From NCBI GenBank assembly GCA_900466745.1, contig UBNE01000007.1:114835-178834 (forward strand): DNA of 64,000 nucleotides, written 5' to 3'. This stretch comes from Hyphomicrobiales bacterium. Its GTDB lineage: Bacteria > Pseudomonadota > Alphaproteobacteria > Rhizobiales > Beijerinckiaceae. How positions within the stretch are numbered: the first letter of the stretch is position 1; the number at the start of each line of letters is the position of its first letter. Positions 36,801 through 47,275 of this stretch are shown piece by piece. The notes below the pieces were generated by a model that saw only the letters and a list, made by a program, of their open reading frames with translations, made no database searches and was not told the DNA's origin. The translations under genes were made by a program, and so were the position numbers.

Positions 36801-39133
36801 AGGCGTGTCCCATTCTGCATGTCGTGCTCGGGCGCGTCGTCCGCCACCGGGGCGGCCTCCTCGCCGCTATCGGCCTCCTGAACCGGGCCTGTTTCGGGGA
36901 ACCAGAGGCGGACCCGCGCGCCGCGCGCGCCGTCGGGGCGGTCGAGCAGCTCGATGCCGCCGCCATGGTCCTCCAGGATCTTGCCGACGATGGCGAGGCC
37001 GAGGCCGGTGCCGCCCTCGCGCGTCGTCATATAGGGCTCGAGCAGCTTCTGGCGCTGGTCGGCGGGCAGGCCCTTGCCGTTGTCGGTGACGTCGATGACG
37101 ATCCGTCCGTCCTCCCGGCGCTCGAACCTGACCTGGATCAGCCCCTGCCCCCGCTCCTCCGGCGGCACGGCCTCGATGGCCTCGGTCGCGTTCTTGACGA
37201 CATTGGTGAGCGCCTGCGAGATCAGGCGGCGGTCGAAGCGGGCGAGCACGGCCTCGGCCGGCAGGTTCTCCTCGATCCGCGCCTGGGGATGGCCCACGCG
37301 CCAGAGGAAGACGATCTGGCGGACGGTCTCGACGATGTCCTCGCGCAGCAGCGCCGGCTTCGGCATGCGGGCGAAGGAGGAGAACTCGTCGACCATGCGC
37401 CGGATATCCTCGACCTGCCGGACGATCGTCTCGGTGCACTGGTCGAAGACCTCCTTGCCATCGGTGATGACCTTGCCGAAGCGGCGCTTGATGCGCTCGG
37501 CCGAGAGCTGGATCGGCGTCAGCGGGTTCTTGATCTCATGGGCGATGCGCCGGGCGACATCGGCCCAGGCCGCCGTGCGCTGCGCCGAAACCAGATCGGT
37601 GATGTCGTCGAGCGTCACCACGAGGCCGGCATTGACGCCCTCGCCCTCGTGCACGGCCCGGACATTGACCACCCGGTCCTGCCCCGCCCGGGCGATCGTC
37701 ACCTGGCCGGAGCTGTGGCGCAGGCGCCCCTGCAAGGCATCGGCGACGAAGCTCGCCACCTCCGGCGCGACATCGGCGATCGGCTGGCCGAGCAGCCGCC
37801 CGCCGCTGCCGATCAGGCTCTCGGCCGAACGGTTGATGATGGTGATGTGGCCTTCGCCGTCGAGGCTGAGCACGCCGGAGGAGACGCCGGCCAGCACGGT
37901 CTCGGTGAAGCGCCGGCGCCGGTCGATGACCTCGCTCGCCGTCACCAGCCCGTCGCGCTGCCGGCGCAGCTCCGCCGTCATCTTGTTGAAGGTCTCGCCG
38001 AGATGGGCGAGGTCGCCCTCGGAACGTTTGATCGGCACCTGCACATAGAAGTTTCCGCTCGAGACCTGGTCGGCGGCATGGATCATCCGCCGGATCGGCG
38101 CGACCAGCCGGTTGGCGAAGCTGAGCCCGAACCAGATCGCCGAGAGCAGCAGGATCAGCGCGATCAGGCCGTACATCGAGGCGAAGGCGATCTGGACGCC
38201 CTTCCGGCGCGCGTCGATCGAGAGATATTCGACCGCGGCCCCGCGCGCGACCGCCGGGAACTCGACCGCCAGCGGGTCGACCTCGCGGGCGATGTAGAGG
38301 AAATTGCTGTCGTAGTTCGGCAGCTTCATCAGCGCGCCGAAGACGCGGCTGCTGCGCGGAATCACGCAGATCGGATCGGAGGAGGCCTGCGCGTCGTCGA
38401 AAGCCGCCTGGTCCGGCTTCGGCGGGTCCTTGAGCACGTCGATATTGGCGCGCGCGATCGTCTTGTCCGGCGCCTGCATGATCGCCGCGACCGGCACGCC
38501 GAGCGCTGTCGCCCGCGCCGTGATGAAGCTGTCGAACCATTTGCGGTCGACGTCGAAGGCCGGCTTCGCGCGCGTCAGGTCGTCGGCCAGGATGCGGATC
38601 TCGCGGCCGAGCGACTTGCACTGGCTGGCGGCATAGGCGTCCGCCACCTCGACCGATTTGAAGATGGCGTCGCGCATCCGGTCCGAGAACCAGGGCTCCA
38701 GCCCGCGCTCGATCGTCACGGTGGCGATGACGGCCACGAGAATCGCCGGCAGCGCCGCGATGAAGCTGAACAGGCCGACGATCCGGACATGCAGCCCGGC
38801 CGCCGCCGCCCCCGCCTTGCGGGCGCGGATCAGCACCGCCGCCTCGAAGATGACGATCACCATCAGCGCCAGGATCAGCAGCGCGTTCAGCACGAAGACG
38901 CCGATGACGACCTCGTGCACCGGCGCGATCGGCGTCGCGCCCGACAGCACAAGGAAGGTCAGCAGCGCGGAGACCAGGGCCAGGACGACAATGATTCCGC
39001 CGATCCACCCCGAGACGTGGCGCGGCTTCTCCTCGGCACGCGGCACGATTCTGGTGTCACTCACGGAAACCGACACGATGTCTGACAACTCCAAGGCGCA
39101 AGCCGCACGACCGTCGCCGGTCGCGGGCGACAC
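36797..39133 (-). CDS. ntrY: Sensor histidine kinase NtrY
   Basis: Membrane sensor kinase for NtrX, up to 778 residues. Transmembrane helices lie near residues 45-65, 78-105, 115-140 and about 325-345, enclosing a periplasmic domain. HAMP (NRLVAPIRRMIHAADQVSSG), PAS (GVSSGVLSLDGEGHITIINR) and HisKA ([20 protein letters not shown]) follow. The HATPase_c boxes are NVVKNATEAIE, DNGKGLP and GGTGLGLAIVGKI. A GTG start some 23 codons downstream (MSDTRIVPRAEEK) is possible; the longer start lacks a clear ribosome-binding site. It lies between ntrC and ntrX. Confidence 0.93.
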   Translation of the reverse strand: MSPATGDGRAACALELSDIVSVSVSDTRIVPRAEEKPRHVSGWIGGIIVVLALVSALLTFLVLSGATPIAPVHEVVIGVFVLNALLILALMVIVIFEAAVLIRARKAGAAAAGLHVRIVGLFSFIAALPAILVAVIATVTIERGLEPWFSDRMRDAIFKSVEVADAYAASQCKSLGREIRILADDLTRAKPAFDVDRKWFDSFITARATALGVPVAAIMQAPDKTIARANIDVLKDPPKPDQAAFDDAQASSDPICVIPRSSRVFGALMKLPNYDSNFLYIAREVDPLAVEFPAVARGAAVEYLSIDARRKGVQIAFASMYGLIALILLLSAIWFGLSFANRLVAPIRRMIHAADQVSSGNFYVQVPIKRSEGDLAHLGETFNKMTAELRRQRDGLVTASEVIDRRRRFTETVLAGVSSGVLSLDGEGHITIINRSAESLIGSGGRLLGQPIADVAPEVASFVADALQGRLRHSSGQVTIARAGQDRVVNVRAVHEGEGVNAGLVVTLDDITDLVSAQRTAAWADVARRIAHEIKNPLTPIQLSAERIKRRFGKVITDGKEVFDQCTETIVRQVEDIRRMVDEFSSFARMPKPALLREDIVETVRQIVFLWRVGHPQARIEENLPAEAVLARFDRRLISQALTNVVKNATEAIEAVPPEERGQGLIQVRFERREDGRIVIDVTDNGKGLPADQRQKLLEPYMTTREGGTGLGLAIVGKILEDHGGGIELLDRPDGARGARVRLWFPETGPVQEADSGEEAAPVADDAPEHDMQNGTRL

Positions 39134-39198
39134 TGATGCGCCGACGCAACGGTGTTGTCAAAATATGACATAGACAAGGCAGGCCATCAGGCTCCGCG

Positions 39199-39268
39199 AA
39201 GCAATCCAGTGGGACGTCGAGCGCGGCCGCTCCTGGATCGCTTTGTCGCTTCGCCCCCGCAATGACGG
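39199..39268. repeat. Intergenic repeat, GCAATCC...GCAATGACGG type
   Basis: The segment GAAGCAATCCAGTGGG to TCCTGGATCGCTTTG to CCCGCAATGACGG contains complementary parts (AATCCAG/CTGGATC) and the GCAATGACGG end shared with 33547-33557. It fills the ntrC-ntrY gap. Confidence 0.6.
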
Positions 39269-39288
39269 CTGGAGCGGATTTTCAGTCG

Positions 39289-40740
39289 TCAGCGCGGCGT
39301 CCGTACCACCTGCATGTCGAGCTCGCGGATCTTCTTGCGCAGCGTGTTGCGGTTGAGCCCAAGCAGTTCCGCGGCGCGGATCTGGTTGCCGCGCGTGGCG
39401 GCGAGCGCGGCGGCGATCAAGGGCGGCTCGATCTCGCGCAGGATGCGGTGATAGAGGCCCGGAGGCGGGATGCTGTCGCCGAAGCCGCCGAAATACTGGC
39501 CGAGATGGCGCTCGACCGAGCCTGACAGCGTCTCCGCCCGTTCGGGCGCCGTGCCGGCGCCGAGGAAGCCAGGCGTCGCCGTGGCCGGCTGCAGTTCGGC
39601 CTCGACGATCGGCGCGGTGATGGTTTCCTGTGGATAGAGCGCGGCGAGCCGGCGCACGAGGTTCTCCAGCTCGCGGACATTGCCGGGCCAGCGATAGCGC
39701 CGCATCACGTCCATCGCCTCCGAATCGACCTGCTTGCGCGGCAGGCCCTCCTTCTCGACCAGCGAGAAGAAGTGGCGGACGAGATCCGGAATGTCCTCGA
39801 TGCGCTCGCGCAGGGGCGGCAGCCGGATCGGCACCACGTTCAGCCGGAAGAACAGATCCTCGCGGAACAGGCCCTGGGCGATCGAGATGCGCAGATCCTT
39901 GTTGGTCGCGGCGACGATGCGGACATTGGTCTTGATCGGGGTGCGGCCGCCGACCGTGGTGTATTCGCCCTGCTGGAGGACGCGCAGCAGGCGGGTCTGC
40001 GCCTCCATCGGCATGTCGCCGATCTCGTCGAGGAAGAGCGTGCCGCCCTCGGCCTGCTCGAAGCGGCCGGACGAGCGGGTCAGCGCGCCGGTGAAGGCGC
40101 CTTTCTCATGGCCGAACAGCTCGGATTCGATGAGGTCCTTCGGGATCGCGGCCATGTTGATGGCGACAAAGGGGCCGTTCTTGCGCTTGCCGTAATCGTG
40201 CAGGGCGCGGGCCACCAGTTCCTTGCCGGTGCCGGATTCGCCGTTGATCATCACGGTCAGGTCGATCGGCATCAGCCGCGCCAGCGCCCGGTAGACGTCC
40301 TGCATCGCCGGCGAGCGGCCGATCAGCGGAATGTCCTCGGCCTCGCCCATCTGCGTTCGGGCGGCCTCCCCGCGCGGCCGCGACATGGCGCGCCCGACGA
40401 TGGCGACCAGCTCCTTCAGGTCGAAGGGTTTCGGCAGATATTCATAAGCGCCGCGCTCGGAGGCCTTGATCGCAGTCATGAAGGTGTTCTGCGCGCTCAT
40501 CACGATGATCGGCAGCTCCGGCCGCACCCGCTTGATCCGCGGCAGCAGGTCGAAGGCGTTGCCGTCCGGCATCACGACGTCGGTGATGATGAGGTCGCCC
40601 AGCCCCTGCGCCGCCCAGGTCCAGAGCGTCGCCGCCTGCCCGGTCGTCCTGACCTCGTAGCCGGCCCGGGCGAGAGCCTGGTTGAGGACCGTGCGGATCG
40701 CGGCGTCGTCGTCGGCTACGAGGATGTTCCCGGTCGGCAT
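39289..40740 (-). CDS. ntrC: Nitrogen regulation protein NR(I), NtrC
   Basis: Sigma-54-dependent activator of nitrogen assimilation genes. The 483-residue protein has a receiver domain ([12 protein letters not shown], phospho-Asp about 54), an AAA+ domain with Walker [16 protein letters not shown], the GAFTGA loop ([20 protein letters not shown]), Walker [14 protein letters not shown], and a Fis helix-turn-helix ([20 protein letters not shown]). All catalytic motifs are intact. It starts nine bases after ntrB. Confidence 0.96.
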   Translation of the reverse strand: MPTGNILVADDDAAIRTVLNQALARAGYEVRTTGQAATLWTWAAQGLGDLIITDVVMPDGNAFDLLPRIKRVRPELPIIVMSAQNTFMTAIKASERGAYEYLPKPFDLKELVAIVGRAMSRPRGEAARTQMGEAEDIPLIGRSPAMQDVYRALARLMPIDLTVMINGESGTGKELVARALHDYGKRKNGPFVAINMAAIPKDLIESELFGHEKGAFTGALTRSSGRFEQAEGGTLFLDEIGDMPMEAQTRLLRVLQQGEYTTVGGRTPIKTNVRIVAATNKDLRISIAQGLFREDLFFRLNVVPIRLPPLRERIEDIPDLVRHFFSLVEKEGLPRKQVDSEAMDVMRRYRWPGNVRELENLVRRLAALYPQETITAPIVEAELQPATATPGFLGAGTAPERAETLSGSVERHLGQYFGGFGDSIPPPGLYHRILREIEPPLIAAALAATRGNQIRAAELLGLNRNTLRKKIRELDMQVVRTPR

Positions 40741-40749
40741 GGGTTCGCG

Positions 40750-41889
40750 TCAGCCTTGCGTTGTCTGCCCCGGGCGCTGATGCAGGGGCAGGAGGATCCT
40801 GAAACTGGTGCGGCGCGGCACGGATTCGCATTCGACGATGCCGCCGTGATCGCCGATCACCTTGGCGACGAGTGCAAGTCCAAGGCCACTTCCCTGCGCC
40901 TTGGTGGTGACGAAGGGATCGAAAAGGTGCTGGAGCAGGTCCGCCGGCACGCCCGGACCGTTGTCGCGGACCACGATCTCCAGCGGCAGCGCGATGCGGT
41001 CCTGCGAGCCGGGCACCTGCATGCGGATGCCCGGGCGATAGGCGGTCGAGAGCGTGATCTCGCCATCGGCCGCCTCGTCGCCCACGGCCTCGGCCGCGTT
41101 CTTCACCAGATTGAGCAGGACCTGGACGAGCTGGTCGCGATTGCCCGCCACCGGCGGCAGCGACGGGTCGTAGACCTCGACGAAGCGGATATGCCGGGCG
41201 AAGCCGGACTGGGCCAGGCGCTTCACATGGTCGAGCACGTCATGGACGTTGACGGCGTCGCGCTCGCTCGGGCGCTCGTCGCCGAAGAGCTCGACGCGCT
41301 CGACCAGTTTCACGATCCGGTCGGTCTCGTCGCAGATGAGCTGGGTCAGCATCCGGTCGGCGTCCGGGATCGAGCCCTCGAGCAATTGCGCCGCGCCGCG
41401 GATGCCGGAGAGCGGGTTCTTGATCTCATGGGCCAGCATGGCGCCCAGCGCCGTGATCGAACGGGCTGCCCCCCGATGCGTCAGTTGCCTGTCCATTTTT
41501 TCGGCAATTGTCCGTTCCTGCAGCATCAGCACGACGGCGCCGTCCAGCCTGGGCAGGGGGGCGGCGAAGACGTCGACGACGCGCTCGGTGCCGAGACGCG
41601 GCAGGCCGAGATCGAGCTTGTACTCGCTGACGCTGGCGCCGCGCCGGTTGACCTCCTCGACCAGCCCCAGCACCGGCGAGCCGAAGGGAAGCAGCTCGTC
41701 CAGCCTCTGCCGCTTCAGCAGCGCCGCGCTGGACTGAAGGAAATCCTCGGCCGCGATATTGGCGTAGAGGATCGCCTGTTCCTCGCCGATGACGAGGACG
41801 GGAATGGGCAGGACGCCGAGCGCCTGGGTCTCGATCGGATCGAGCCATTCGCCGTCCCGCGACCGGATGCGCTTCTCGACGATCGTCAC
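40750..41889 (-). CDS. ntrB: Nitrogen regulation sensor kinase NtrB
   Basis: Cytoplasmic histidine kinase/phosphatase that controls NtrC in response to PII. The 379-residue protein has a PAS domain (about 20-120), the phospho-His in [19 protein letters not shown], and ATP-binding boxes [24 protein letters not shown] and [18 protein letters not shown]. There is no transmembrane helix, as expected. GTG at 41889 is the start, 22 bases after the dusB stop. Confidence 0.95.
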   Translation of the reverse strand: MTIVEKRIRSRDGEWLDPIETQALGVLPIPVLVIGEEQAILYANIAAEDFLQSSAALLKRQRLDELLPFGSPVLGLVEEVNRRGASVSEYKLDLGLPRLGTERVVDVFAAPLPRLDGAVVLMLQERTIAEKMDRQLTHRGAARSITALGAMLAHEIKNPLSGIRGAAQLLEGSIPDADRMLTQLICDETDRIVKLVERVELFGDERPSERDAVNVHDVLDHVKRLAQSGFARHIRFVEVYDPSLPPVAGNRDQLVQVLLNLVKNAAEAVGDEAADGEITLSTAYRPGIRMQVPGSQDRIALPLEIVVRDNGPGVPADLLQHLFDPFVTTKAQGSGLGLALVAKVIGDHGGIVECESVPRRTSFRILLPLHQRPGQTTQG

Positions 41890-41911
41890 CGCGATCCCCT
41901 TCGGTGCCGTT

Positions 41912-42931
41912 TCAGGCCGCTTCGCGGCGCTCGGTGGAGAACAGGCCCGTCAGCGCCGCGACGACCTGCCGCGGCTCCTCGGAGGTCAGGAGCAGCCGGC
42001 GGCGCTCCGGGTCGGCCTCGCAGCCCTCCGCCAGCGCGTCGTCGGCATAGGCCGCCAGATGCTTGCGGGCATGGCGCACGCCATGGGCGACGCCCATCAG
42101 CGCCAGCAATCCCTCGTAATGCTCGCGCGCCATGGCGAGCTTGTCCGCCAGCGTCACCGGCGGCGGCGGCAGGCCGTCGAGCCCGGCGCCGATCGCGCCG
42201 ACCAGCCAGGGCCGGCCGAGCGCGGCGCGTCCGACCATGACGAAATCGGCGCCCGACTGGTCGAGGCAGCTCCGCGCATCGGCGACGTCGCGGATGTCGC
42301 CATTGGCGACGAGCGGGAAATCCCCGGCGGCCCTCACCGCCGCGATCGCCCGCCAATCGGCCCGGCCCTTGTAGAATTGCTGGCGGGTGCGGCCATGGAC
42401 GGTGATCAGCCGCGCCCCCGCCGCGACGGCCCGGCGCGCCAGCTCGGGCGCGTTGCGCGAGGCGTCGTCCCAGCCGAGCCGCATCTTCACCGTCACCGGG
42501 ATCGCGACCGCCGCCACGGCGGCCTCGACGAGGCTGACCGCATGGTCGAGGTCGCGCATCAGGGCCGAGCCGGCCCAGCCGCCCGTCACCTTCTTGGCCG
42601 GGCAGCCCATGTTGATGTCGACGATCGCCGCCCCGTTCGCCTCCGCCAGCCGCGCCGCCTCGCCCAGCCAGTGCGGATCGCAGCCGGCGAGCTGCACGAC
42701 ATGCGGCGAAACGCCCTGCCCCTCGGCGCGGATGCGCGCCTCCTCGCTGCCGCGCACGAACTCGTCCGACGCCACCATCTCGGAAACGACGACGCCGGCT
42801 CGGAAACGGGCGGCGATGCGGCGCATGACGATGTCCGTCACGCCCGACATCGGCGCCAGGAAGGCGCGGGACTGGATCGGGATACCGGCGATCTGCACGG
42901 GGCTACAGCCTGCTTTCGAGGCAATCTTCAC
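41912..42931 (-). CDS. dusB: tRNA-dihydrouridine synthase B (NifR3 type)
   Basis: FMN enzyme that reduces uridine to dihydrouridine in tRNA. The 339-residue protein has [15 protein letters not shown] (FMN and substrate loop), [20 protein letters not shown] with the catalytic Cys, [23 protein letters not shown] and [10 protein letters not shown]. It heads the ntr operon, the classic nifR3-ntrB-ntrC arrangement. Its promoter shares 146 bases with the divergent ispDF. Confidence 0.94.
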   Translation of the reverse strand: MKIASKAGCSPVQIAGIPIQSRAFLAPMSGVTDIVMRRIAARFRAGVVVSEMVASDEFVRGSEEARIRAEGQGVSPHVVQLAGCDPHWLGEAARLAEANGAAIVDINMGCPAKKVTGGWAGSALMRDLDHAVSLVEAAVAAVAIPVTVKMRLGWDDASRNAPELARRAVAAGARLITVHGRTRQQFYKGRADWRAIAAVRAAGDFPLVANGDIRDVADARSCLDQSGADFVMVGRAALGRPWLVGAIGAGLDGLPPPPVTLADKLAMAREHYEGLLALMGVAHGVRHARKHLAAYADDALAEGCEADPERRRLLLTSEEPRQVVAALTGLFSTERREAA

Positions 42932-43077
42932 CGTGCATATTTATTAGACATTGCTGCGTCTGCGCAAGCGTCTTGAGATTCATATTGCGATGCAACATCG
43001 CCGCACCCCCTGCCCCGGCGCCTTGGAATTGGCTATGGCTTGCGCCGACCGTCTTATTCCAGCCAGGACAAGGGCTC

Positions 43078-44283
43078 GTGTTGAACCGGATTGATCCCCC
43101 CGCCCCCATCGCCGCATTGCTCGTCGCCGCCGGACGCGGCCTGCGCGCCGGAACCGGCGAGCCGAAGCAGTACAGGCTGATCGACGGGCGCCCGGTTCTC
43201 GCCCAGGCGCTGGCGCCGTTCCTGGCGGAGCCCGCGATCGGGACGATCGCCGTCGTCATCGGCGAGGGCGACGAGGACCGCTACGCCAACGCCATCGCCG
43301 GGCTCGACCCGGCGCGGCTGGCGCAGCCGACCCTGGGCGGCGCCACCCGCCAGGCCTCGGTGCGGCGCGGCCTGCTGGCGCTCGCCCGCGAGGGCTTCGA
43401 CGGGATCGTGCTGGTCCATGACGCCGCCCGCCCCTTCGTTTCGCCGGCACAGATCGGAGCGGCGATCCGCACGCTCGGCCCGAGCGGGCTTGCCGCCATC
43501 CCGGCCCTGCCGGTGACGGACACGATCAAGCGCACCGACGAGAACGGGCATATCGCGGAGACGCCGGCGCGCGACCGCCTGGTCAGCGTGCAGACCCCGC
43601 AGGCCTTCCGCTTCGGCCCGCTGCTGGCGGCGCATGAGGCGGCGGAGCGCGCGCTCCTGCACGGATTCACCGACGACGCGGCCCTGATGGAATGGGCTGG
43701 TCACCCGATCGCGACCTTTGAGGGCGACGCCGGCAACGTCAAGCTGACCCATCCCGAGGATTTCCTGCGGGCGGGCTCGCGCCACGGCAAGGTGCTCGTG
43801 ACCCGTGTCGGCACCGGCTACGACGTCCACGCTTTCGGGGCGGGCGACCATGTCTGGCTCGGCGGCGTCAGGATCGGCCACGATCACGGGGTGCTGGCGC
43901 ATTCGGACGGCGATGTCGGCCTCCACGCCCTGACCGACGCGTTGCTGGGGGCCCTCGCCGAGGGCGATATCGGCACGCATTTCCCGCCGAGCGACCCGCA
44001 ATGGCGCGGCGCCGCCTCGGCGCAGTTCCTCGCCTTCGCCGCCTCCCGCGTCCGCGAGCGCGGCGGGCGGATCGACCATCTCGACCTCACAATCGTCTGC
44101 GAGGCGCCGAAGGTCGGCCCGCATCGCGAGGCCATCCGCGCCGAGATCGCCGCCATCGCCGGTATCGGGGTGGAGAGGGTGGCGATCAAGGCCACGACCT
44201 CGGAGCGGATGGGCTTCACCGGCCGGCGCGAGGGGCTCGCGGCGCTCGCGACGGCGACGATCCGCCTGCCCGAGGAGGAGTGA
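43078..44283 (+). CDS. ispDF: Bifunctional IspD/IspF isoprenoid enzyme
   Basis: Joins two MEP-pathway steps: cytidylyl transfer to 2-C-methylerythritol 4-phosphate (IspD) and cyclisation to MEcPP (IspF). The 401-residue protein has IspD at about 8-235 ([44 protein letters not shown]) and IspF at about 240-400 ([67 protein letters not shown]). The fusion is usual in alphaproteobacteria. GTG at 43078 is chosen because AGGA lies nine bases upstream and the family N-terminus starts near it; TTG 43081 is adjacent. Confidence 0.95.
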   Translation: MLNRIDPPAPIAALLVAAGRGLRAGTGEPKQYRLIDGRPVLAQALAPFLAEPAIGTIAVVIGEGDEDRYANAIAGLDPARLAQPTLGGATRQASVRRGLLALAREGFDGIVLVHDAARPFVSPAQIGAAIRTLGPSGLAAIPALPVTDTIKRTDENGHIAETPARDRLVSVQTPQAFRFGPLLAAHEAAERALLHGFTDDAALMEWAGHPIATFEGDAGNVKLTHPEDFLRAGSRHGKVLVTRVGTGYDVHAFGAGDHVWLGGVRIGHDHGVLAHSDGDVGLHALTDALLGALAEGDIGTHFPPSDPQWRGAASAQFLAFAASRVRERGGRIDHLDLTIVCEAPKVGPHREAIRAEIAAIAGIGVERVAIKATTSERMGFTGRREGLAALATATIRLPEEE

Positions 44284-44287
44284 CGCC

Positions 44288-44785
44288 ATGTTCGACGCCG
44301 GCATCCGCACGCTTGCGGCCGAACTGCTCGCGCTCGGCGAGAAGCGCGGCTTCACCGTCGCGACGGTCGAATCCTGCACCGGGGGGCTGGTCTGCGGCGC
44401 GCTGACGGCGATCGCCGGCTCGTCCGCGATGGTGCTGGGCGGGCTCGTGACCTATGCCAACGAGGCCAAGGCGGCGCTGGCCGGGGTGCCGTCCGGGCTG
44501 ATCGCGCAGCATGGCGCCGTCAGCGAGCCGGTGGCCCGCGCCATGGCCGAGGGAGGCCGGCAGCGCCTCGCCACAACCTTCGCGGTCTCGACCACCGGCG
44601 TCGCCGGCCCCGGCGGCGGCAGCGTCGAAAAGCCGGTCGGCCTCGTCCATTTCGCCTGCGCCGGCCCGTCCGGCACGCGCCATCGCGAACGCCGCTTCGG
44701 CGATCGGTCGCGTGACGAGATCCGTCGGCTGAGCGTGCTGGAAGCACTCGACCTGCTGCGCGAGACGGTGCTGGCCGGATCTTAG
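44288..44785 (+). CDS. pncC: CinA C-terminal-type amidohydrolase (PncC-like)
   Basis: A 165-residue nicotinamide-nucleotide amidohydrolase-type protein. VATVESCTGGLVCGALTAIA has the conserved Ser, and GGLVTYANEAKAALAGVP and STTGVAGPGGGSVEKPVGLV follow. Only the CinA C-terminal domain is present, with no molybdopterin-binding N-domain. It starts four bases after the ispDF stop, so it is in the same operon. The likely role is NMN deamidation in NAD salvage, as in E. coli PncC; direct evidence is family-based. Confidence 0.9.
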   Translation: MFDAGIRTLAAELLALGEKRGFTVATVESCTGGLVCGALTAIAGSSAMVLGGLVTYANEAKAALAGVPSGLIAQHGAVSEPVARAMAEGGRQRLATTFAVSTTGVAGPGGGSVEKPVGLVHFACAGPSGTRHRERRFGDRSRDEIRRLSVLEALDLLRETVLAGS

Positions 44786-44898
44786 CCTCGTTTCGCCGGT
44801 CTCGCCCCCCGGCGAGCCTCCGGCCTTGCCTTCGGCAAGCCCGGGGGCAGACTCAGCCAAGCACTCCGGGGGGACGGGGCTGAACGTCTCGACCGGTC

Positions 44899-44938
44899 CC
44901 TGGAACGCCGCGTCGTTCCGCTCCTCGCAAGGACGGCT
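44899..44938. repeat. Degenerate CTCGCAANGACGG repeat
   Basis: The stretch TCCCTGGAACGCCGCGTCGT then TCCGCTCCTCGCAAGGACGG matches the right arm of the repeats at 33527 and 39199 with substitutions. It lies between the convergent pncC and ratA. Confidence 0.4.
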
Positions 44939-45408
44939 CAGGTGCCGAGGGCCGCCGCCCCGCGGCCATAGACCAGATCCGCCCGGCGCTCGAAGGCTTC
45001 CGAGAACTTGCGGAAGGCCTTGTCGAACATCGCGCCCATCAGCATGCCGAGCATGCGGCTGGCGAATTCGTAGGAGATGAAGAAGCCGACCTCGCAGCCC
45101 GCCTCGTGCGGCTTGAAGGTCCAGCGATTCTCCAGATGGCGGAACGGGCCGTCGACATATTCGACGAGGATCTTGAGATTGGCCGGGTCGAGCGTGACGC
45201 GGCTGGTGAAGGTCTCGCGGATCGCCTTGTAGCCGACCGTCATGTCGGCCAGCAGCACCTCGCCGCCATCCTCGCGCGGCGACCGTCGGCGCACCGCCAG
45301 CCCCTCGCAGAGCGGCAGGAACTGTGGGTATTTCTCGATATCCGCGACCAGCGCGAACATCTGCTCGGGTGAGTGCCTCACCCGGCGCGTGCTGTTGAAC
45401 ATCGGCAT
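44938..45408 (-). CDS. RatA/Coq10-like START-domain protein
   Basis: A 156-residue protein starting MPMFNSTRRVRHSPEQMFAL, with VADIEKYPQFLPLCEG and VEYVDGPFRHLENRWTFKP, the polyketide cyclase/START fold of Coq10 and RatA. In alphaproteobacteria it most likely binds ubiquinone (Coq10 role); the RatA toxin name comes from E. coli. It starts 12 bases after the lipA stop, which is the common order. Confidence 0.9.
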   Translation of the reverse strand: MPMFNSTRRVRHSPEQMFALVADIEKYPQFLPLCEGLAVRRRSPREDGGEVLLADMTVGYKAIRETFTSRVTLDPANLKILVEYVDGPFRHLENRWTFKPHEAGCEVGFFISYEFASRMLGMLMGAMFDKAFRKFSEAFERRADLVYGRGAAALGT

Positions 45409-45420
45409 CGGGGAAAGCCG

Positions 45421-46428
45421 TCAGCCGCCGAGCTTCGCCGCGCGGTTCGCGCGCAGCCGGGCGAAATCCTCGCCGGCATGGTGCGAGGAACGCGTCAGCG
45501 GCGTCGAGGACACCATCAGGAAGCCCTTGGCGTAGGCGATCGTCTCGAAGCTCTTGAACTCGTCGGGCGTGACGAAGCGGATCACCGCATGGTGCTTGCG
45601 CGAGGGCGCGAGGTACTGGCCGATGGTCATGAAGTCGACCTCGGCCGAGCGCAGGTCGTCCATCAACTGCAGGACCTCGTTCCGCTCCTCGCCCAGGCCG
45701 ACCATGATGCCCGACTTGGTGAAGATCGACGGGTCGATCTCCTTCACCCGCTGCAGCAGCCGGAGCGAATGGAAGTAGCGCGCGCCGGGGCGCACCTTGA
45801 GATACTTGCCCGGCACGGTCTCGAGATTGTGGTTGAAGACGTCCGGCCTGGCCGCGACCACCACCTCGAGCGCGCCCGGCTTGCGCAGGAAGTCCGGGGT
45901 CAGGATCTCGATGGTCGTGCCCGGAGACGCCTTGCGGATGGCGTGGATCACGTCGGCGAAATGCTGCGCGCCGCCGTCCTTGAGGTCGTCGCGGTCGACC
46001 GAGGTGATGACGACATGCTCCAGCCCCAGCTTGGCGACGGCGTCCGCCACCTTGCGCGGCTCCTCCAGGTCGAGCGGCTGCGGCACCCCGGTCTTGACGT
46101 TGCAGAAGGCGCAGGCCCGCGTGCAGGTGTCGCCCATGATCATGAAGGTGGCGTGCTTCTTTTCCCAGCACTCGCCGATATTCGGGCAGCCGGCCTCCTC
46201 GCAGACCGTGACCAGCTTCTCGGCCTTCACGATCCTCTGCGTCTCGGCCCATTTCGGCGAGCCCGGGGCCTTGACCCGGATCCAGTCCGGCTTGCGCAGC
46301 ACCGGGTTTTCCGGCCGCTTCTGCTTTTCGGGATGGCGCAACTCCGCCGCCGGCGGGCGCGGCTCGGCCTTCGGATTGCCGGCATTGGGCCGCGGATCGC
46401 GGTTCAGCAGGTCGAGAACAAGCGCCAT
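45421..46428 (-). CDS. lipA: Lipoyl synthase
   Basis: Radical-SAM enzyme that inserts two sulfurs into protein-bound octanoate. The 335-residue protein has the auxiliary cluster motif [12 protein letters not shown] (C-x4-C-x5-C), the radical-[11 protein letters not shown] (C-x3-C-x2-C) and LPDLDL-like lipoyl features ([19 protein letters not shown]). The C-terminal SSxxR-type segment [12 protein letters not shown] donates the third ligand. It is complete, and its substrate supply depends on Fe-S assembly by the suf genes in this window. Confidence 0.96.
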   Translation of the reverse strand: MALVLDLLNRDPRPNAGNPKAEPRPPAAELRHPEKQKRPENPVLRKPDWIRVKAPGSPKWAETQRIVKAEKLVTVCEEAGCPNIGECWEKKHATFMIMGDTCTRACAFCNVKTGVPQPLDLEEPRKVADAVAKLGLEHVVITSVDRDDLKDGGAQHFADVIHAIRKASPGTTIEILTPDFLRKPGALEVVVAARPDVFNHNLETVPGKYLKVRPGARYFHSLRLLQRVKEIDPSIFTKSGIMVGLGEERNEVLQLMDDLRSAEVDFMTIGQYLAPSRKHHAVIRFVTPDEFKSFETIAYAKGFLMVSSTPLTRSSHHAGEDFARLRANRAAKLGG

Positions 46429-46538
46429 ATCGAGGTCCGGGCTTCAACAGCGGGAGCCGGCCGGGCCGGCCTCCCTTAGCTAATCTCCAAAGAGCGTTCC
46501 CGCAACCGCCCGGCGGCCGCGCGCGGCTCACGCGCGGT

Positions 46539-46817
46539 TCAACCGCGCCCGCGGGCCGCGTTCCAGATCACGATGATGACGACCGCGCCGGCCACGGCGG
46601 CGGTCAAGGTGCGCCAGAATCCGAAGATCGGCACCTCCAGCAGCTCCGCGAGCTTCGCGCCGACGAAGGAGCCCGCCACGCCGACCAGCATGTTGGTGAA
46701 GAGGCCGTGGTTCGACGAGGTCAGCCGCTCGGCGATCCAGCCGGCAATCAGACCGATCAGCAGCGTCATGAAGAAACCGTAGCCCGGCTGGGCCATGGTG
46801 GCGGCGAAGCTTTCCAT
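46539..46817 (-). CDS. GlsB/YeaQ/YmgE family small membrane protein
   Basis: A 92-residue protein with three predicted helices: FFMTLLIGLIAGWIAERL, FTNMLVGVAGSFVGAKLAEL and FWRTLTAAVAGAVVIIVIW. The first two belong to the transglycosylase-associated (YeaQ/YmgE) family, often general-stress proteins. The ATG at 46817 has AGGAGA at the right distance (minus strand GCAGGAGATCTTCG). Function beyond membrane location is unknown. Confidence 0.85.
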   Translation of the reverse strand: MESFAATMAQPGYGFFMTLLIGLIAGWIAERLTSSNHGLFTNMLVGVAGSFVGAKLAELLEVPIFGFWRTLTAAVAGAVVIIVIWNAARGRG

Positions 46818-46915
46818 CGAAGATCTCCTGCTGCATCGCGCGGCGCGCTTGCGGAGCGGCATGATAGCGGGATCGGCCGGAGAGGGAATGCCCCCGAGCG
46901 CCGGCACGGCAGGCG

Positions 46916-47266
46916 TCAGCCGGCCCCGCCAGACCCGATCTCCGCCTGGAGCGCCGCCAGATGCTCGGCCGCCGCATCGGCGGCCGCCCTTTCCACCGCG
47001 CGGAACCGCGTCACCAGCACCTCGCCCAGCCGGGTCAGGCGGGCGCCGCCGCCATTCCTGCCGCCGATCTGGCGCTCGACCACCGGCTGCCCGAACAGCG
47101 CGTTCAACTCCTCGACCAGCCCCCAGGCGCGCCTGTAGGACATTTCCATGGCGCGGCCCGCCGCCGAGATCGAGCCCAGCGCCGCGATCTTCTCGAGCAG
47201 TTCGATCTTGCCCGGCCCGATGCGGCCTTCCGGGTCGAGCTGGATGCGCAGGCTGAGCGACGGCAC
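46916..47266 (-). CDS. ModE N-terminal-type winged-helix regulator
   Basis: A 116-residue DNA-binding protein: GKIELLEKIAALGSISAAGR then AMEMSYRRAWGLVEELNALF is the LysR-like winged helix found at the N-terminus of ModE. The molybdate-binding (TOBE) half is missing, which is usual for this small class. It probably represses nearby or molybdenum-related genes, but none is adjacent. GTG at 47266 is the start; the fRMsr gene ends nine bases upstream. Confidence 0.8.
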   Translation of the reverse strand: MPSLSLRIQLDPEGRIGPGKIELLEKIAALGSISAAGRAMEMSYRRAWGLVEELNALFGQPVVERQIGGRNGGGARLTRLGEVLVTRFRAVERAAADAAAEHLAALQAEIGSGGAG

Positions 47267-47275
47267 GGGCGGCCT